Positions 46,046 through 60,300 of a DNA stretch of 64,000 nucleotides are shown here, piece by piece. Every line of letters starts with the position of its first letter. Position 1 is the first letter of the stretch. The notes below the pieces were generated by a model. That model did not search any database and was not told the origin of the DNA. It saw nothing but the letters and a program-made list of their open reading frames with translations. The stretch spans positions 2,859,691 to 2,923,690 of the forward strand of contig JACDOX010000027.1 in NCBI GenBank assembly GCA_014549065.1, in the 5' to 3' direction. Made by a program: the position numbers and the translations under genes. This stretch comes from Cardinalis cardinalis. Taxonomy: Eukaryota; Chordata; Aves; Passeriformes; Cardinalidae.

Positions 46046-49000
46046 ATTTCCTGAATATGCTTAAATAAACAGGATTGATTACCACATTAAAGAATAGAAT
46101 TGCTCTTTCATCCTACCATCTGAGCAAAGGTTTCTGGTTACTGTTTCTATAGACACTTCAAGTTAAATCACTCTGCTGATGTTAAATGTATATCAAGGTG
46201 GAAGAAGGATGGTGCTTTCATCAAAGTTTGGAATGGGAGTCTAAACAAGGGCCACAATCCATAATCCTGTCCTTGACTCAGAATTTCACCAGTGGCTTTT
46301 CCGTTGTAAGATAGGGACAATTAAAACTGTCCTACATCTCACTGAATCTAAGAGATAAAATAATGCTTACAGGATGTGCCCATGCTACACATACCAAGGT
46401 TATAAAAGTAAAAAATAATCCAAGATCTGAAATAAGTGTTTAGCAACATTTTGTTTACCTGTACATTTGTCTTTTTCAAAATATAATACTCACAGTTCCC
46501 AAGACAAGTTAGCAATGCCTAGTTAGCAATGCCTAACAGATGTCAAGAGGCCAATCCAACTCTGAAGGTCTCTCTTAAGGGTAGTTCCCGTGCCATATCA
46601 TACCTCCACATAAAAAAAGAAACCTAAAATTATGGTGATTGAAATTCTCACGAGTCTTCCACTCTTTTCACATTAGAAATTAAGACCTGACTGGGAAAGG
46701 GCACTAAAAGCCTCATATGTCACCCAGGAATCCTCCTATAGGAGCTGTGGAAGGAAGCCATAAGCCACCTCCTGTTGGAATATGACAAGTTTCGCACTGG
46801 GAGAAGGAGTCTGCACAAAGCACTGCATAAATGCTGGGCTGAGCCAGTGGCACTCAGGGGCTAGAAGAGCTGTATCAATCTGTCAAATGGCCTAACAGTG
46901 AGAAGGAATAAATTCTGTTTAGTCTTGCCTCACCCACTATTACCTGAGCTCTGAGAGTTTTAAAGGAACAAAATCTCATTCCAGGCTTAAAAGAAGCTTG
47001 AGGTCTACAGATAAAAAGCTGTATACTACATCTAGGTACTACAATTGTAGTTGCAAATAATACAAAAATTTCTACATACAGACTGGGACATATTTCATTT
47101 GAAAGCAAGATGGAAAATAATGACAGGTTGTGTCATATGACAGCAAATTTACAAGTAATAGCAAAACTGTCCTTTTTTTTATGCGTAAGAGTCATCATTC
47201 TAGAGGGAGAGCCTGCTGGAAACAGGAAAGAGGCACATGAAAATGGAAGGAAAGATAAGAAGTTTAATGGAAGATGTTGATCTGGATGACTGAAGTCTTC
47301 ATCAAATAAGAAAGCAGTCTCCTATTTACTTTCTGATGCTGTGTAAATGAGTGAATCAAAGCCCACACATTCTCTTGCAAATCATGTCACAAGGATTCTA
47401 CGTCTCTATGCCCCTGAGGTCATGAGTGGTCATGAGTGACCATGTACTGACCCCTGACAGANTCCTGATGCCTTTCTTTAATACACCTCCCTAACCACTT
47501 GAGCCCCTATGAGTGCTATACATTGCATGCTTCCTACCCTTCCTTTCTTTTATTTTAGCCATCTATACCCCACAAAAATTTCCAATAATCTTGTGTGTTT
47601 CTCTACACCTTTCTTGTACTTGTGAAGTTTCTCAATACTTAAGCAGACATATTAAGGGGTAAGGAAATATAAAAAGATAAGATTATTTCAGGGANACACT
47701 CAGCAAGTTTTCAGAAAAAGGAATACTGTATTTCAAATAAAATGAAATTGTTTTCAACTGGAAGAGGCTCACGTTTATATTACCAGTGACACTTCTGCCG
47801 AAAGGGGAGGAAACAGTAGCTGTAGACAGTAGTTCAAAAGGAAGTTCTGTTACAGTACAGACCAAAAAAAAAAAAAACTTCTTCTTCGCAAGTATAAAAT
47901 ATGTAATTAATGCTGAAGTTCTGCATATGCCTTAAGTACTGAGCCCTGAGTGTAGATTGCTTATTAATGTGTCCAACAGCCTTAATGCTGAAACCTATAC
48001 AGGGAAATAATTATGACAATAGCATTCANCAAACACAAAACTAAGATATTCTTTCATTGAAACTCCTCCAGCTCTAACAAAGACAGCATTCAAAAACAAC
48101 AACAACAAAAAATAAGCAAACAAACCACAAGACAAAACAAAATGAAAAAACAAAAGAAAACAAAAAAAACAACCCAGCATTTGAAAGACCACTGTAGATG
48201 CTGGACATACTGGATATGGACTGATTCTTGAGTTAAAGACAGACATCCTCTAGCCAAAAGGAGGAACTCAAACAAAGAGACCTTCAAGTTTAAGACTTTC
48301 AAGTTTCAGACCTCTAGTTTGAACTTATCTATGTTTTCACACATCAGTAGGTTCAGTGGAGTTAGAAATATCCAGTATGTGTAATGAAAACAATCTCTAT
48401 CAGTAGATACAGCACGAACACGATAACGTATGTTTCCCAAGCCTAGAGCAATTGTCAAGCAATTACTGTTTGTCAAGACAANACACTTGATAGTCAGGGT
48501 CACCTAACCCCAGGTCATCTCCTTCTACCTTGCAGTGAGGCAGCTCTCAGTAACTCAGCTGCCCTGCTTTCTTTCATTTGCTCTGAAGCCGAGCTGCAGA
48601 CGCAGGTTTCTCCGCCACACGCAGCCAGAGAGCCAAGGCAGGCGCGGTGACAGGGGCTCAGCTCCGCACCGCGATGGCTCCAACAGGCAACACATGCTGG
48701 GGTTTTGTTCCCTGGGAAGGAGGGCCCGCGCGGGTCAGAGGCGACTCCTGACAACTGATTATTAACCAGGCCTTTCTAAAGCACTTGCAAGGCCCATATT
48801 GTGTTTGTTTAGGACCCAGAACTACAAGTGCATGTTATCGGCAGACTGGGTGAATTGGTTGGTGTCTCTGGGTTCAATTACCAATTCTAGTTACCTTTTA
48901 AAACAGAAAAGAGAATAGCCTTGTCTTACACAGTCTATTTTGGCCCAGTTCTATATTTCCTTTTTTCCCCTTTCATTTTAAAGACCCTTATTCCATTAAA

Positions 49001-50925
49001 TATATTCTCTTTATAAAGTATTATTCTTTTTGCTATCTAGATCGTGATGTCATGCCTGCACAATTTTTATTTAATAATTTATTAAAAGGACTTATTCTCA
49101 AATTTTACATCTTATGATAGAAAATTTAATGGCTTCTCTTTACCATGACTCTGTCTTCCAATTATAATTTATAAAAGTGTGTGTGTAGATGGAAAATGGA
49201 ATTAAATTTAAAAGTAGCAAAAGAGTCCTTANTTTTTTCTCGGTGAAATTAAACCGCTATAACTGTACACAACATGCAAGAATAAAAAACTTATCAGAAT
49301 ATAGTGATTTATTTAACAAGGATGAATCACTGCTAGTTGGGGAACTTAGGTGATTGTTTCTGGCTAGCATGACCTTCAAGACTGTACAACTAGTACATCT
49401 CATCCTCTTTCAGATTTCATTCATGGACCTAATGAGAAAAAATGAATTACCTGCTTTTTTATCTCCCAGTAGATTTTTCAATTTTGAACATACTAGTCAT
49501 NAATATAAAGTAGATGAGTACTTTAAAAGAGAAAAAGAAAAGCCATCAGAAGCTGGTTCCACATTCTGCAGGTTATAATTCCAAATGCTATGCCAGTGAC
49601 TTCCACCCCTTCAGTAGTTTGACTTTATCTAAAACTTTGGCATTAAAAATGTGTGGCACGGTATTTTTATTTTGTTATTTTAAAATACTATAGTAAATTT
49701 AACCTTAATATTGGCTGCCCTAATTTCATAATTAATTTTAAGTGGTCTTGTTAAAGAAATAAACTTTTAATTTAAAGAAAGCATACATATAGAACTCATT
49801 AAACACATACTCATCATTCCAGGAGACCACACAAGTAACAGAAAACATGATTTCCCTCCTTTCTCTTATAGCCATTTAGACTATAATATGTTGAAACCAG
49901 CATGGGTCCCTACTGTGCCTGNTGGTGCACATACAGAGTTAAAGAGACAGAGCCCTGGCACAGAGGTNTGCCTTCATCTCCTCAATACCTGAAGCACTAG
50001 AAGTAAGAAGCCAAAGAGGATAGGCTGTTTCTTTAATGCACTGGCTGTTCAGGTGCAGATTTACCAGCAGCAGGAGGGAAAGGGTGAAAGGATGCATTGA
50101 AGAGCTCCAGATCCTTCCCTGATCCTCCACCCATGCCTATGCACCTATGCACCTATGCCTATCTACTGAAAACTGAACAGACTTTGGACTAACCAGGGAA
50201 CTGAACGTAAGAATTCACCATCTCAATCTCTGCTAAAAATAGAGACTTATCATTAAAATTCTTTGTCCTTGCAAAGTGACTTAGAAGGATAAATCTACTG
50301 TCAGGACACCTTCCCAAGTTTAAAAGGGAAGGAAAGTTATTTCTGAGAATTTCCTATAGTTATGATCCTNGCTTGCATTTTGGAACATGACTTACAGATT
50401 TGGTATCGCAGATCTNTGGATTTGATCTATTTACTTTAGATGGATGAGAATTAAATTCCTCCTCCTCCCAAATTACTGTGATGGAAACAACACTATCCCA
50501 TGGATTTTCTATTATTTTTCTTGCTCTTTTCATTGCCAGGCTCAAAGATTTCCTTTCTGTAATAAAGAGAATCTGAAAGCCAGTATAAGGAACAAGAAAA
50601 GTCACTACTCAGAATTACAACGGTAGCAACAAGACTCTAGAGAGAGAAACATGAATAAAGTTTGATTTAAGGAAGGGCAAGATTAGGTGAGAAAAAAAAG
50701 AGAGGTAGAGGCATTTCATTAACATATGTCAAAAATCTTTGAAATACTACAGAGTGGAAAGTTGAGAGCGCAGTAAAAGNAATAAGAATGACTAAGGTTG
50801 ACTCTTGTTGATTAAATTCAAAGAAGGGACAGTCCTGAAAGTATTTTGTTTCATTTTTGCAAAGACTGGCAGTAGGTCATGATTCATAAACAAACTTTGT
50901 TTTAAGAATACTAGAGAGGTCAGAC
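46046..50925. other. AT-rich non-coding DNA
   Basis: No gene or transposon recognised. There is a perfect 14-bp tandem duplication AGTTAGCAATGCCT at 46,507-46,534, a CAAAACAA-rich simple stretch near 48.10-48.17 kb, and a short GC-richer patch at 48.58-48.75 kb with several CpG. An 8-base unit (CTATGCAC) repeats near 50,137-50,162. Single ambiguous bases become frequent from 47 kb onward. Confidence 0.6.
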
Positions 50926-51365
50926 TGATTCAGGCCAGGCNTACACTTGGCCCATTTACCCATGTCCAACAGCTGACAAAAGCCACTTCTTATCCAAATA
51001 TTCCCTCAGTGAACAGCAGGACCAGGACAAGCACATTTGATAATGCCCATACATTCCAGCATCCAACTTTGTTTTAGCTTGGAAGGTTTCCTGAATCTGA
51101 TGTGGTTTGTCCAGTCAGTGACTTTCACTAGATCTCTCTTCCAGGCCCTTGTGCAGTCTCTCCTTAGATTGTTGTGAACTTTGTTAGTCTACACTGTCTT
51201 TAGCAAAGGAATGCTGTGAGTATAATACCCATGAGCATATAAAGTAATATAATTTACTGTATTATTTACTTTGAACAGACCTACTGCTATCCTCTGATGC
51301 ACCCTTATTTTTTTATTGGTAGACAAGGTGAAAAGTTGATCTCTGTCCATCCTTTCTGTTTGTGA
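50926..51365 (-). mobile_element. Ancient CR1-family LINE remnant, minus strand
   Basis: Read on the plus strand, this follows the antisense order of an old CR1-type element found throughout sauropsids: GAGGTCAGACTGATTCAGGCC at the left, GGACAAGCACATTTGATAAT, then TCTCTTCCAGGCCCTTGTGC, AAAGGAATGCTGTGAGTAT (compare AAGGAGTTCCACAGGTTA), TTTACTTTGAACAGACCTAC, and GACAAGGTGAAAAGTTGATC followed by CTGTCCATCCTTTC. The order and spacing fit an ORF2 end plus 3' region, but identity is low and all frames are broken. The assignment is from memory of the family; borders are approximate. Confidence 0.58.
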
Positions 51366-54300
51366 CTTTAAAACATTTACTGCTGCTTTGAAAGCGCAAA
51401 TTTTGCTGTTTGTTAGAGGGGTGCTGTAGCTACAGTGTCTGAAGAGGACTGCATTGCCCCAGGGCTGGATATCTATTTCTTCTTAGCTCTGCCAATCCAC
51501 CACCAGTCTGCCTGCTATCTACGGCAGACGCTGAAGCTGCTATTGCAAAAAGTCCTTCCAAGATCCTGGGGAACTGGAAGCCTAGATGAGCACATTCTGA
51601 GAGAGCCATTCTTTTCCACTGTTAGGGAAGGTGCATTAGAGGAAAAGATGCAGTCATACATATTGTGCTCTTAAAACCCTGCTGGTCTTTCTGCAAGCAG
51701 AATCTAATTGTGGGGAGTGGAAATAAAAAGAAGAAAATTTGCCACTGCACAGAAATCAGGCCCATTTCAAGAAAATTACTTGCTAATAACTAAAGCTCAA
51801 GGAATCAATGTAAACTTTATTTAAAATTGGAAGCAGAAAACTGAAGCTAAAGTAGTTCAAGCCTCCTCTAAAGGAGGACAACATTGTTTCTAGAGTAGAC
51901 CTTAAGTGGGCACAGTTAGCATCATAATGAAAACCACAGAAGCCTGTGAGAGTTTCCTATTATTTCAGTAGGAGATTCTTAACTCATGCAGTATTCTCCC
52001 ATTTTCCCTGCCATGTGTTTTACAAGACACAAAAATATTTCTCAGGCAGACAGGAAAACACAGTTTCTATTAGTAAAAAATTATACAGATAGGTAAGACA
52101 GGTCTCCATTGTTAGGTAAAAATATAAACAAAAGCCTTTCCTAAATCTTACTACAAGTTAAGGGATATTGTATCATTGAACAGAAGAAGATAAGCAGCTA
52201 TTACTGAAAAATGCACTTTTAGAGAAATTATATAAACTCCACTTAGCGTTAAAATTATTTAACAGCCCTGTACTATTGAAGTAGAAGAGGCTAAGGGAGA
52301 CTGACCATGCCAGGATACTCAAACAGAAAGTCTTTTCATTCAGGTTTGTGAGTAACTCTAGTTAAAGTCACTCTATTTGACACAAAATGATCTGCACTGT
52401 TGCAAAATAGTTTCTGTCAGCAGATTTCACTTAGGCAACGCCCTGTCTATCAGCTATAATCATACCAGCTTTGGNTGCAGGATCTGATTATTATTTCAGA
52501 AGGGGATGTCTGGCTAAGTAGGTAAAGAGAATGTACTGAAAGTTTCACAACACACAAAGAAAGATTTTNAAAAATGCACACAAAGCCCATGTTATAAACA
52601 GGTAAACAAAACATTTTGTCAGGACCTCTCAGCATCCCTCTAGTTAGAACAGGACGCCTATTTTTATCNGTTATGAACAAGCACACATTTCAAAGTCCTC
52701 ATTTGAAAAATGTGACTCTGGAAGACAGGTCAGTGCCATTGACTCCCTGCTATGATGGCTAGATATGCTGAAGGTTAGAAAGGCTCAAGGCTCTAACATT
52801 TTCAGCTCTAATCCCAAATGTTTCCTCATTCTGACTGCCTTAATTTAGAGCTGTATGTCACATAAAAGCTTCTGAGGACAGTCTTGCCCCTCACTATNTT
52901 GTTGACAAAAATATATGATTAATTATCTTGTTGACTATTGGCAGTTGTTTGGGAAGTCCCTGAAAAACAACCCCAAATTTATTTATTGTTCAAGGNAGAG
53001 AGCACTGACTGAAATATTTATATGGAAAGCAGGCATCTCCTGAACATCACAAATATTTTGAATGTGAGCAAATCCCTGTCTCTGAATAGATCTGTCTGTC
53101 CCCCAGACCCTTGGTACTTCAAGGTAAGAAGGCAACACTGTAATGAGTATAATTCATTCAAAGTTTAATGAGGAGAGGACTCCTTTGGGTACCCCAGACA
53201 CCTGATGCAGCAAGTACCAGGTCATTGCAGGGCTGAGCCTTCAGAATGTAGCTCAAGCACAAAATGTTTTGGGAGAGACTATAAATGCTGAGAGGTTTTT
53301 ACTGATCTTGAAAGATGACCCAGAGGCTGATTTAATTGACCTGCTGCTGTCTACAAACTCTCCTCTGGGAAGTAAAAAGCTCTTGATAATATGATGTCTA
53401 ACAGCAAAACCATAACAAAATGTTTTAAATTGACGCTGTTTCTGTAAGTCTGAGAATTGATGATATCGTTTGAGACCTGTGTGAACTGAATCAATGATCT
53501 GTTGTGGTACTCCACCTCAACGCTTTATCTTCTGAAGCAGGCTGGGTGCTTTNTTTCTGGGAGGAGGCAGGGTGAACACAAAGTCATCAGAAAATTCCTG
53601 TTTTGTTCACAACAAAGACTCAAGGGTAGCACTCTGTAATGTAATCCAGAGTTCCTATGAGGAATCTAATGTCTTTTCTCTGCTGCAGGGATCCCTATGT
53701 AAAAATAGACATCTTGCAGGCTACCAGTTCAAAATCCCTGAGGATTAGTGATTGGTTAGGAGATTATGGATAGTACTCCAATTGGAATTTGAAATAGCAA
53801 GTGAAATTGCTGAGGCACTGATAGTTGACACTGAACTGTTAGCCCCCTCACCCTTCCTGTAGAGACAGAAGGTTCTGTCACTGATTTGGAATGGTACATT
53901 TGCTTCTGCAATCAGTTNTAGAAGACACCCTGTTTCTGGTGTTTGTTGTTTCTAATAAGCTGGACAGCTTGTTAGAGAATGAGAGAGGAAAGCCACGAGG
54001 CCAAGAAGTCACTCAGCACTGATGTATGACACCAGGCTGAAATACAAAGACAATCACTACTATTGGGGCTATAAAGATATAAGGCACTTAACACAAAGTC
54101 AGCCACTATCAAGGTCCCTGCAGAGAGTATGCAAGTAATAAAATTAGTCTTTTCAGGACTTGAACTTTAAAATACATGAACCAAAGACATGTCATATTGC
54201 TGAGGAGTATTTTATCCCTTCTACATGCATGGGCAGCAGCTTGTACTGAGATTCACATTCCTCTTGCCTCCATCAGACTTCCCTGCCAATAAAAGTGGAT

Positions 54301-57300
54301 CCTGATAATGGATATGCCCCAGAAGATCAGAATTCCAGCTTTTAGGACACTGAACAAGATACAATGTCTTTAATCATAACTATAGCTATACTTGTAGAAT
54401 TTAGAAATAAACCGATCTCTGTTTAAGGAAGTTTTCTTCACTCTCTCCCTCCCTTCCCTGCTCTCTGTTTCATCTCAGAAAAAGGAAATGTTACTATGGG
54501 ATATGTTGCTCCCTGAAGAATCATGCTAGGGAAAATGTTAAACACCAGTAACCTATGACTCCATTGTCCATATACAAAGAGGTATATCTAGAATGTTAAC
54601 TCAAACTGTATTTTCCTAAAGGTCATTAGGGNACTTAATTTATTGTGTGAAATTAATTATACTATTACAAATAAAGTAAAGTAAATCACACAGCACATGT
54701 ACTGCATGATTTCCATCTCTGTGGTATGATGGAAATAATTAAATCATCCACATTTGTATTCACATGGCTATTTAATGCCCTGAGGTCAGTGGACATGAGG
54801 GTGCTTCAAGCATCTGCTGATACCATTTAATGGACCTTTTTGTTCAAATAACTTGTCCTTGCACTCAGGGGGCACGTGCACACCAGCAATGAAACACTTC
54901 TACGTAACCACTCAAAGANGCATCCAAGAGCATCCCAGAAAAGTTGTTCATGTTCTTTATAAAAACTGGGCAATTGAAGCACCTGCCTGTGTTTTGGCCA
55001 ACTTAGATGGAAAACTGGGTTATATAAACTAACACACACAGAAACTGAATTAATGAAGCAATTATCTCCTTATGCTGCTGCTGCAACTTGCACTACCAGT
55101 CTGGAGAGCCCCAAACTGCATAGAAATGCAATTTCTAGTTCTTAAAAAATTTTTTTTCTTAATTCTGGTATTTTCTTATTTACTTCTCAAAACTGGCCAC
55201 AAAACCTTAACANTCCTAAATATTAACACTTTCCAACCTGTATCTTTCTGATGTGCAGTTTGTACTACTTCATTCAGTNCAACTGCGCTTATGTTAAATA
55301 AGGGCATTACATTACTTAATTAAATCTGCTGAAATAGAATAACTCAGAATAACTGCACACCATGTTCTACCAATTCTACTCCAATCATATATTCTTNTGC
55401 CAACTTAAATAAATATTATATCATTCCAGTTTCCTTGCATGTGGCTGTTTACCTCACTGCATATATTTTTTTTTCCTAACCGCCTCTTAATTATTCTGGT
55501 TTTGGATGTCCATATTTAATCTGTAAGTAATATTTTCAAAATTATTTAATGATAATTTCATTAACACCTTTCAAAATGGGGGTTGTATCCATCTATATAT
55601 TATTAACTGTATGTTCTGAGTACCATACTACTCAAAATAGATACAGTCATCTTGCTGGGAATTGATCTCTGCAGTAGTTGCGCTGGACCTCATGAAGGAA
55701 ANCTATATTTCTCATCCTAATAAATCCCCTCTGGTTAAATAAATACTTTCTTTAGTCAGCATTTTTTTAACTGTCCAATAAAATATTACATGGGAAAGCT
55801 TAAAAAATATAGTTTGCCTTTGCAACTTCAAACTGTAAAAGCTAATGTTCCATTACAAAAGTTCTTAAATTAATATACATGTTGAGAAGCAAGTTCTTAC
55901 AAGTAAAATCAGAAAACCATAGGTTTCAATTGTAAGTAAAAGAAGCTTTAGTATTTTTTCTCAATTTGTTTAACTGATTAAGGCATCTNGCAATTTAAAA
56001 CTATTATTCTCTCTTCAGGAAACACCTTGGATCAGAAATTACATTTCTGACTTACATGAGAAGTCAAGTCACATAACTTTCAGAGGCCTCTCAAAAGCAG
56101 TATTCACTTCTATCCAGGAATTATATTTTCCTATCCTTGTAAAAAACTGAAACTTAAGCATTCTAAAGTTAGTTGCTAGACATGTTCCTCTAAAGACTTC
56201 TCTGACCTACACTGCTTTCCTTCTACATAAACTGGATTAATATAGAGATGAAGTGTTACGTGAATCATATTTTTGAATAATTCTATTCAAGCTGACAACA
56301 ATCTTTCTTTAAACTGACTTGCATCATAAAGGTTTTAAGACTTCGGTGGTCTCTTTCTAAGTTAATTCTAAAATAGCATAAGAAGATGCCTCCTACTTCA
56401 AAAAGAAAAAACAACAACAAAAAACCCANCAAACCACAAACTAAATCCAGGTAAACCTAAATGATTCAGGTGCAGTATTAAACAAAAAAAGTCGTACTGG
56501 AACCTCTTGGTTCCTTACCAAGATAACAAAATAAAATGAGCCACAAAAGTGAAGGGGTGCTACTTTTCTTTTTTCCTCTCTGAGGTGTTAGCTGAGTGAA
56601 AGCTATTTGATTCTCTGTACAATACTCACATGTTTAATGCAGCTACATCTAATAATCGAAACTTTTCTAACACAATTTGAGGGAAGAAGGTAGAATAAAA
56701 TGACCATTTGCAAATGTTCACAGCCTTTCCTGTTGCAGAACCAATATAAGAAAAACCAAAGATGAACACNTTAATTTGAAGACTTTAATTACTGTTTAAT
56801 ATAAACACATAAGTCCTCAAGCATCTAACAGAGTACAACAGAGTAATAATTATTAATACTTTTCTCATCAGCCTTCAAGTTGAATTTCTAGGAGAGAACA
56901 GACATGATAGCCAGTATTCTGAATGGACTGAATTCTGTCAGTATTCTGAATAGTCAAATGATCTTTAGTCCTTCAATATTCTTGTTCTTATGTAATATAT
57001 TTTATACTCTAACAAAAGCATATACATGGATTATTCCCATTTTAATCAAGGCTATGAATGTTGGTAACATGAACCATACATTTTCTTTAATATTGTTTTT
57101 GAGTACAGGAAAATAAAATAACTTGAGATTTGGAGCAGAAATACAAGTGATTCTTTCTAATATCACTAACTAATTTCACTTTAGGGTTCCATTATTACAG
57201 CATAGATACTAGGTTTCATTTTTATTACTAATAGACTTTATTTGTCACTGTAAAAATAGCCTGTTAACCACAGAAAGTAAAATTCACCATCAAAGTTCTG

Positions 57301-60300
57301 GTTTTGTTTAGGAATCAGACTTTTTCAGATATGCTGTCAAGTAGCAAACCCTAGTTATCTATATGTGACTTAAAAGAAACTACATGNGTTTTGGATTCAG
57401 AATATTTCCCTGTAGTACCTACAAAGCTATACATACCTGAAGAGCGTGTGCTAGAGAGAATTAGAATTCAAGAAAAAGGGGCATTGGCAATGCTGAAATT
57501 AGCTTCCTGACCAGAAAACCAAGCAGTGCAAGCAGAATAATAGCACTGCTTGCATGAACAGGTAGCATGCTTTATCCTTACTGATGATCTGTAAATAGAA
57601 ATTATACATAAATAAACTTTAAATTTAAATAAGTGAAAATTGAAATACACAAAGGCATGCAAAATTCAAGAATACATCTATTAGAAGAAAAAGAAATCTG
57701 CATTTATGATGATTGGTCATGTGTTCAGGCTATACAAATTTATGTCCACATTCNAAATTTATTTTTCAAGTTACAACTTAATATTTTGGGTTATCTATTG
57801 TGTAGAGCCAACAATTATGGAAGAAAATAGATATAAGAGCATTATTATAACAGAAACATTTTGTCTAATCTGTTCTAAANTGTCAATGAGGAAGATGCTG
57901 CAGCATCACCAGATAACTTTGTTGCAGTCTTTAACTGTCCTTGTACTTAAAAGGACTTTACAAATATGTAGCCTGTTCTTTTCAGCTGTAAATTAAGATA
58001 TTTTTTTCTTGTCCTTCTGCAATTGGGTACAAAAGACCATTGGTGACCATCTTCTTTACAATAATCTTCAGATATCCTATTATTTTCCCCAGTCTTCTCT
58101 TCTCTAGACTAAACGAATACAACTTTTTTGAAATATGCCTTATAAATCTTGCTTTCCAAAAACATTTTCACTCATGTGTTCTTCTATAGATTCCCCTTCA
58201 CTTGAAAATTGAAATAATTTTCCTTTTGTAGACTTTATAACACAGAGATCAAATAATTTTATTCACTGATTTTTATTCTGGCAATTTTGTATGTATGTTC
58301 CTTGATTTTGCTTCATCTGTAAAACTAGGTAGTATCCATACTACTTGAAATTTTATGGAACTGTAGAGCAGTAGGCCCCACAGACCCTTGAAACAAAATA
58401 CACCTCCACATCTCTTCAGTAACTTCTTTTGGAAATCAATAGTGACAATCTTCTTTGCACACAAAGTAAGTGAGTTTTTCTTTTTTTTTTTTTTTCCTTT
58501 ACTTCAAAAAACTGGACACACCAAGTCTATCATCTTAGTTTTACACTTAACAGCTGAAATAAGAACTTTAATATTCTTAATAAATAAGCGGACAGATGGA
58601 TGGACAGACAGGCATAAATCCAGTTTTTCTTTGAGAATCAAGTATAATAGAAGGGAGATTTGACTCTCAACCCATATCTCTATTGTCTCAAAACAGGGAC
58701 TGTCTGCTGAAACACAGNTAGAAGGATGTTGGTAGTTGAAGTACAGTAGGAATCTCTTTTTGATGATTACACAACTACTAGTTTGTGGTAAAAGTATGTC
58801 CTATTTTGCATTATTTTCAATGAGTTTTGCGTGATTGAAGAAGAAATATTGTGGACCAAGAAAAGTAAAATAGAGGATTTAAGATAATAACAGATTAATT
58901 CTACAGCAACTATCTGTATTCACATTTACTCCCAAATATCTGCCATTAGAGACTCCAGCCTCTTTACTTTTTTTCTAACCACAGATGATTTATTCTAAGA
59001 ATCTTTGAATTATTTCCTTGGAAAGAAGGTGGCAGGGGTGGCAGGGGAGGTGAGGGGGAGAAGAAGTGATAAACTGCAGAGCAGTTTATGACATTTAGGC
59101 CAGATTTTCCATTTCTTTGCTCTACTTCACTTGCGCAGACTATGCAACTATACCATAATCACATATGAAAGTTCTTCTCAGAAGTGGTTTCTACAGTTTG
59201 GTTTGGATTTTATTATTATTATAGTTTATTCATAGAGTACTTTCATAATGAATTTCTGAAATGCAGTAGATGTTCTTTGTAGTCTAGTTAATCTATCAAT
59301 AGGCAAAATATCCCTAAGTGTGCTCTCAACAGGCTAAATGAGTAAAGAGGCTGAAGGACTCCTCACAGCACTACACTCCTGCTCAGACCCACCCAATCTG
59401 AATCTCCAGAAAAGCCTCTACCCTTCAGCCAAACTTCTGAATGCAGTTATCTCCTCCTTCCCATACTTCCCGCAGCTCCTAAAAACTATGTCCTCCCACT
59501 TCCNCAGGAAATATAGACAGGCAATCCTTCAACAAGTGATTATTTAAGCAGGAGTGATGGGCACCAAATGCAATCACAATGAAAAGAGAAGCAGTCTGTG
59601 AAGACTTATTTAGCAGACTCGTCCTATCTGCTATAAGATTTTTCAGAATCTCTTNTTGCAGAAGTCTTGAAGCTCAAAACAGGAGCTTCAAGTAAAGAAC
59701 TCTTTACCTCAAAACAGGAACTACCAGTTCTGGCAGTTCAGACATTAGGTTTAGCATATATAATGTACTCCAGAGAGAAGTGGGTAACTTCAAATATTTT
59801 GTTTGGCTGTTTCATGTAATTTTCTAAAACTATACTTAAGGGCATCACAGTATTGTAATTTTATATAATTCAACTGTGTTTTCAAAATACAAGGTCATTA
59901 TAAGAAAAAAAATTTCTTTATATGCAGCTAAGTATGTAATATGTGTAATAGATTTGCTTTATGTTATTCTCTATCTATGTGCATCTAATTCCAGGTTTTT
60001 ATATTATTCATTGATATTCTCTTCCTTCTTTCAATGTAGTTTCTAGTATTAGCAAAAACATAATCCTGCTGATGTAAAGCAAGCCAAATGTACAGATTCA
60101 TACATTCATACTATAAGAGAGATTTTTCATAATGCAGTTCCCTACTGTGTTGCACATCCGGTCCATGGCAATATGGTAAAGCCAGATCAGCTGGTTTGTT
60201 CCTCCAGAAAAGCTGCCTGCATTTCTGCAGAAAGCGCTTCTCCAAATGCTAAATCTACAGGCAAATTTATGCTGAATCATTGTTATGATGGTATATTTTC

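Noticed and set aside
46240..46340. Segment faintly like an ancient amniote SINE or MIR-type repeat
   Set aside because: Only scattered words match; without a profile search it cannot be distinguished from unique DNA.
53107..53123. 17-nt micro-exon after a strong acceptor (TGTCTGTCCCCCAG)
   Set aside because: The donor is good, but an exon this short without flanking support is not credible from sequence alone.
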